The notes beneath the pieces are model-generated. The model saw only the letters and a list, made by a program, of their open reading frames with translations. It was not told the origin of the DNA and searched no databases. Source: Competibacteraceae bacterium UBA2792 (GTDB lineage: Bacteria > Pseudomonadota > Gammaproteobacteria > Competibacterales > Competibacteraceae). From it: a stretch of DNA of 5,877 nucleotides. Numbering within the stretch: the stretch's first letter is position 1; each line of letters opens with the position of its first letter. Below are positions 5,871 through 5,877 of this stretch, piece after piece. Location of the stretch: the NCBI GenBank assembly GCA_002352125.1, contig DEHU01000124.1:1527-7403 (forward strand), written 5' to 3'. A program made the translations under genes and the position numbers.

Positions 5871-5877
5871 ACCTCCC
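5871..5877 (-). promoter_or_regulatory. Strong ribosome binding site of cbiM
   Basis: On the minus strand the window begins GGGAGGT, 5 nt before the cbiM ATG at 5865. This is a near-perfect Shine-Dalgarno sequence and marks cbiM as the first translated gene of the operon. The promoter and any cobalamin riboswitch would be beyond the right edge. Confidence 0.8.

Overview
The window looks like ordinary chromosome from a GC-rich gammaproteobacterium (about 60% GC by eye). YcgL is a small family found mostly in Gammaproteobacteria, and the PurH and beta-carbonic anhydrase sequences also read as proteobacterial. I cannot name a genus. I see no insertion sequence, phage gene, tRNA, rRNA, CRISPR array or attachment site, and every gene except purH, which is cut by the left edge, is intact.

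Layout from left to right. (1) Positions 1-1578, minus strand: a beta-class carbonic anhydrase, then purH (start and roughly half of the gene). (2) Positions 1579-1654: a 76-bp divergent spacer carrying a perfect TATAAT on the minus strand that overlaps a weaker -10 on the plus strand. (3) Positions 1655-3127, plus strand: ycgL and, 21 bp later, a class I/II PLP-dependent aminotransferase. (4) Positions 3128-3247: a convergent spacer with an imperfect hairpin followed by a T4 run on the minus strand. (5) Positions 3248-5865, minus strand: a complete cobalt ECF transporter operon cbiM-cbiN-cbiQ-cbiO, with every junction overlapping.

How the genes work together. CbiM (metal-binding S component) and CbiN (small accessory membrane protein) capture Co2+. 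CbiQ (T component) couples them to the ATPase CbiO. The cobalt probably feeds cobalamin synthesis. The operon starts only 12 bp inside the right edge, so a cobalamin riboswitch, if there is one, lies outside the window. Carbonic anhydrase supplies bicarbonate/CO2, which purine synthesis consumes at the PurK/PurE step, and PurH performs the last two steps of that pathway. The adjacency is therefore metabolically sensible, although the 132-bp gap does not prove an operon. YcgL has no established biochemical role and the aminotransferase's substrate cannot be read from sequence.

I did not find a convincing undescribed system. The points most worth a second look are the overlapping divergent promoter, the can-purH and ycgL-aminotransferase pairings, and a few start-codon and end-of-gene details.
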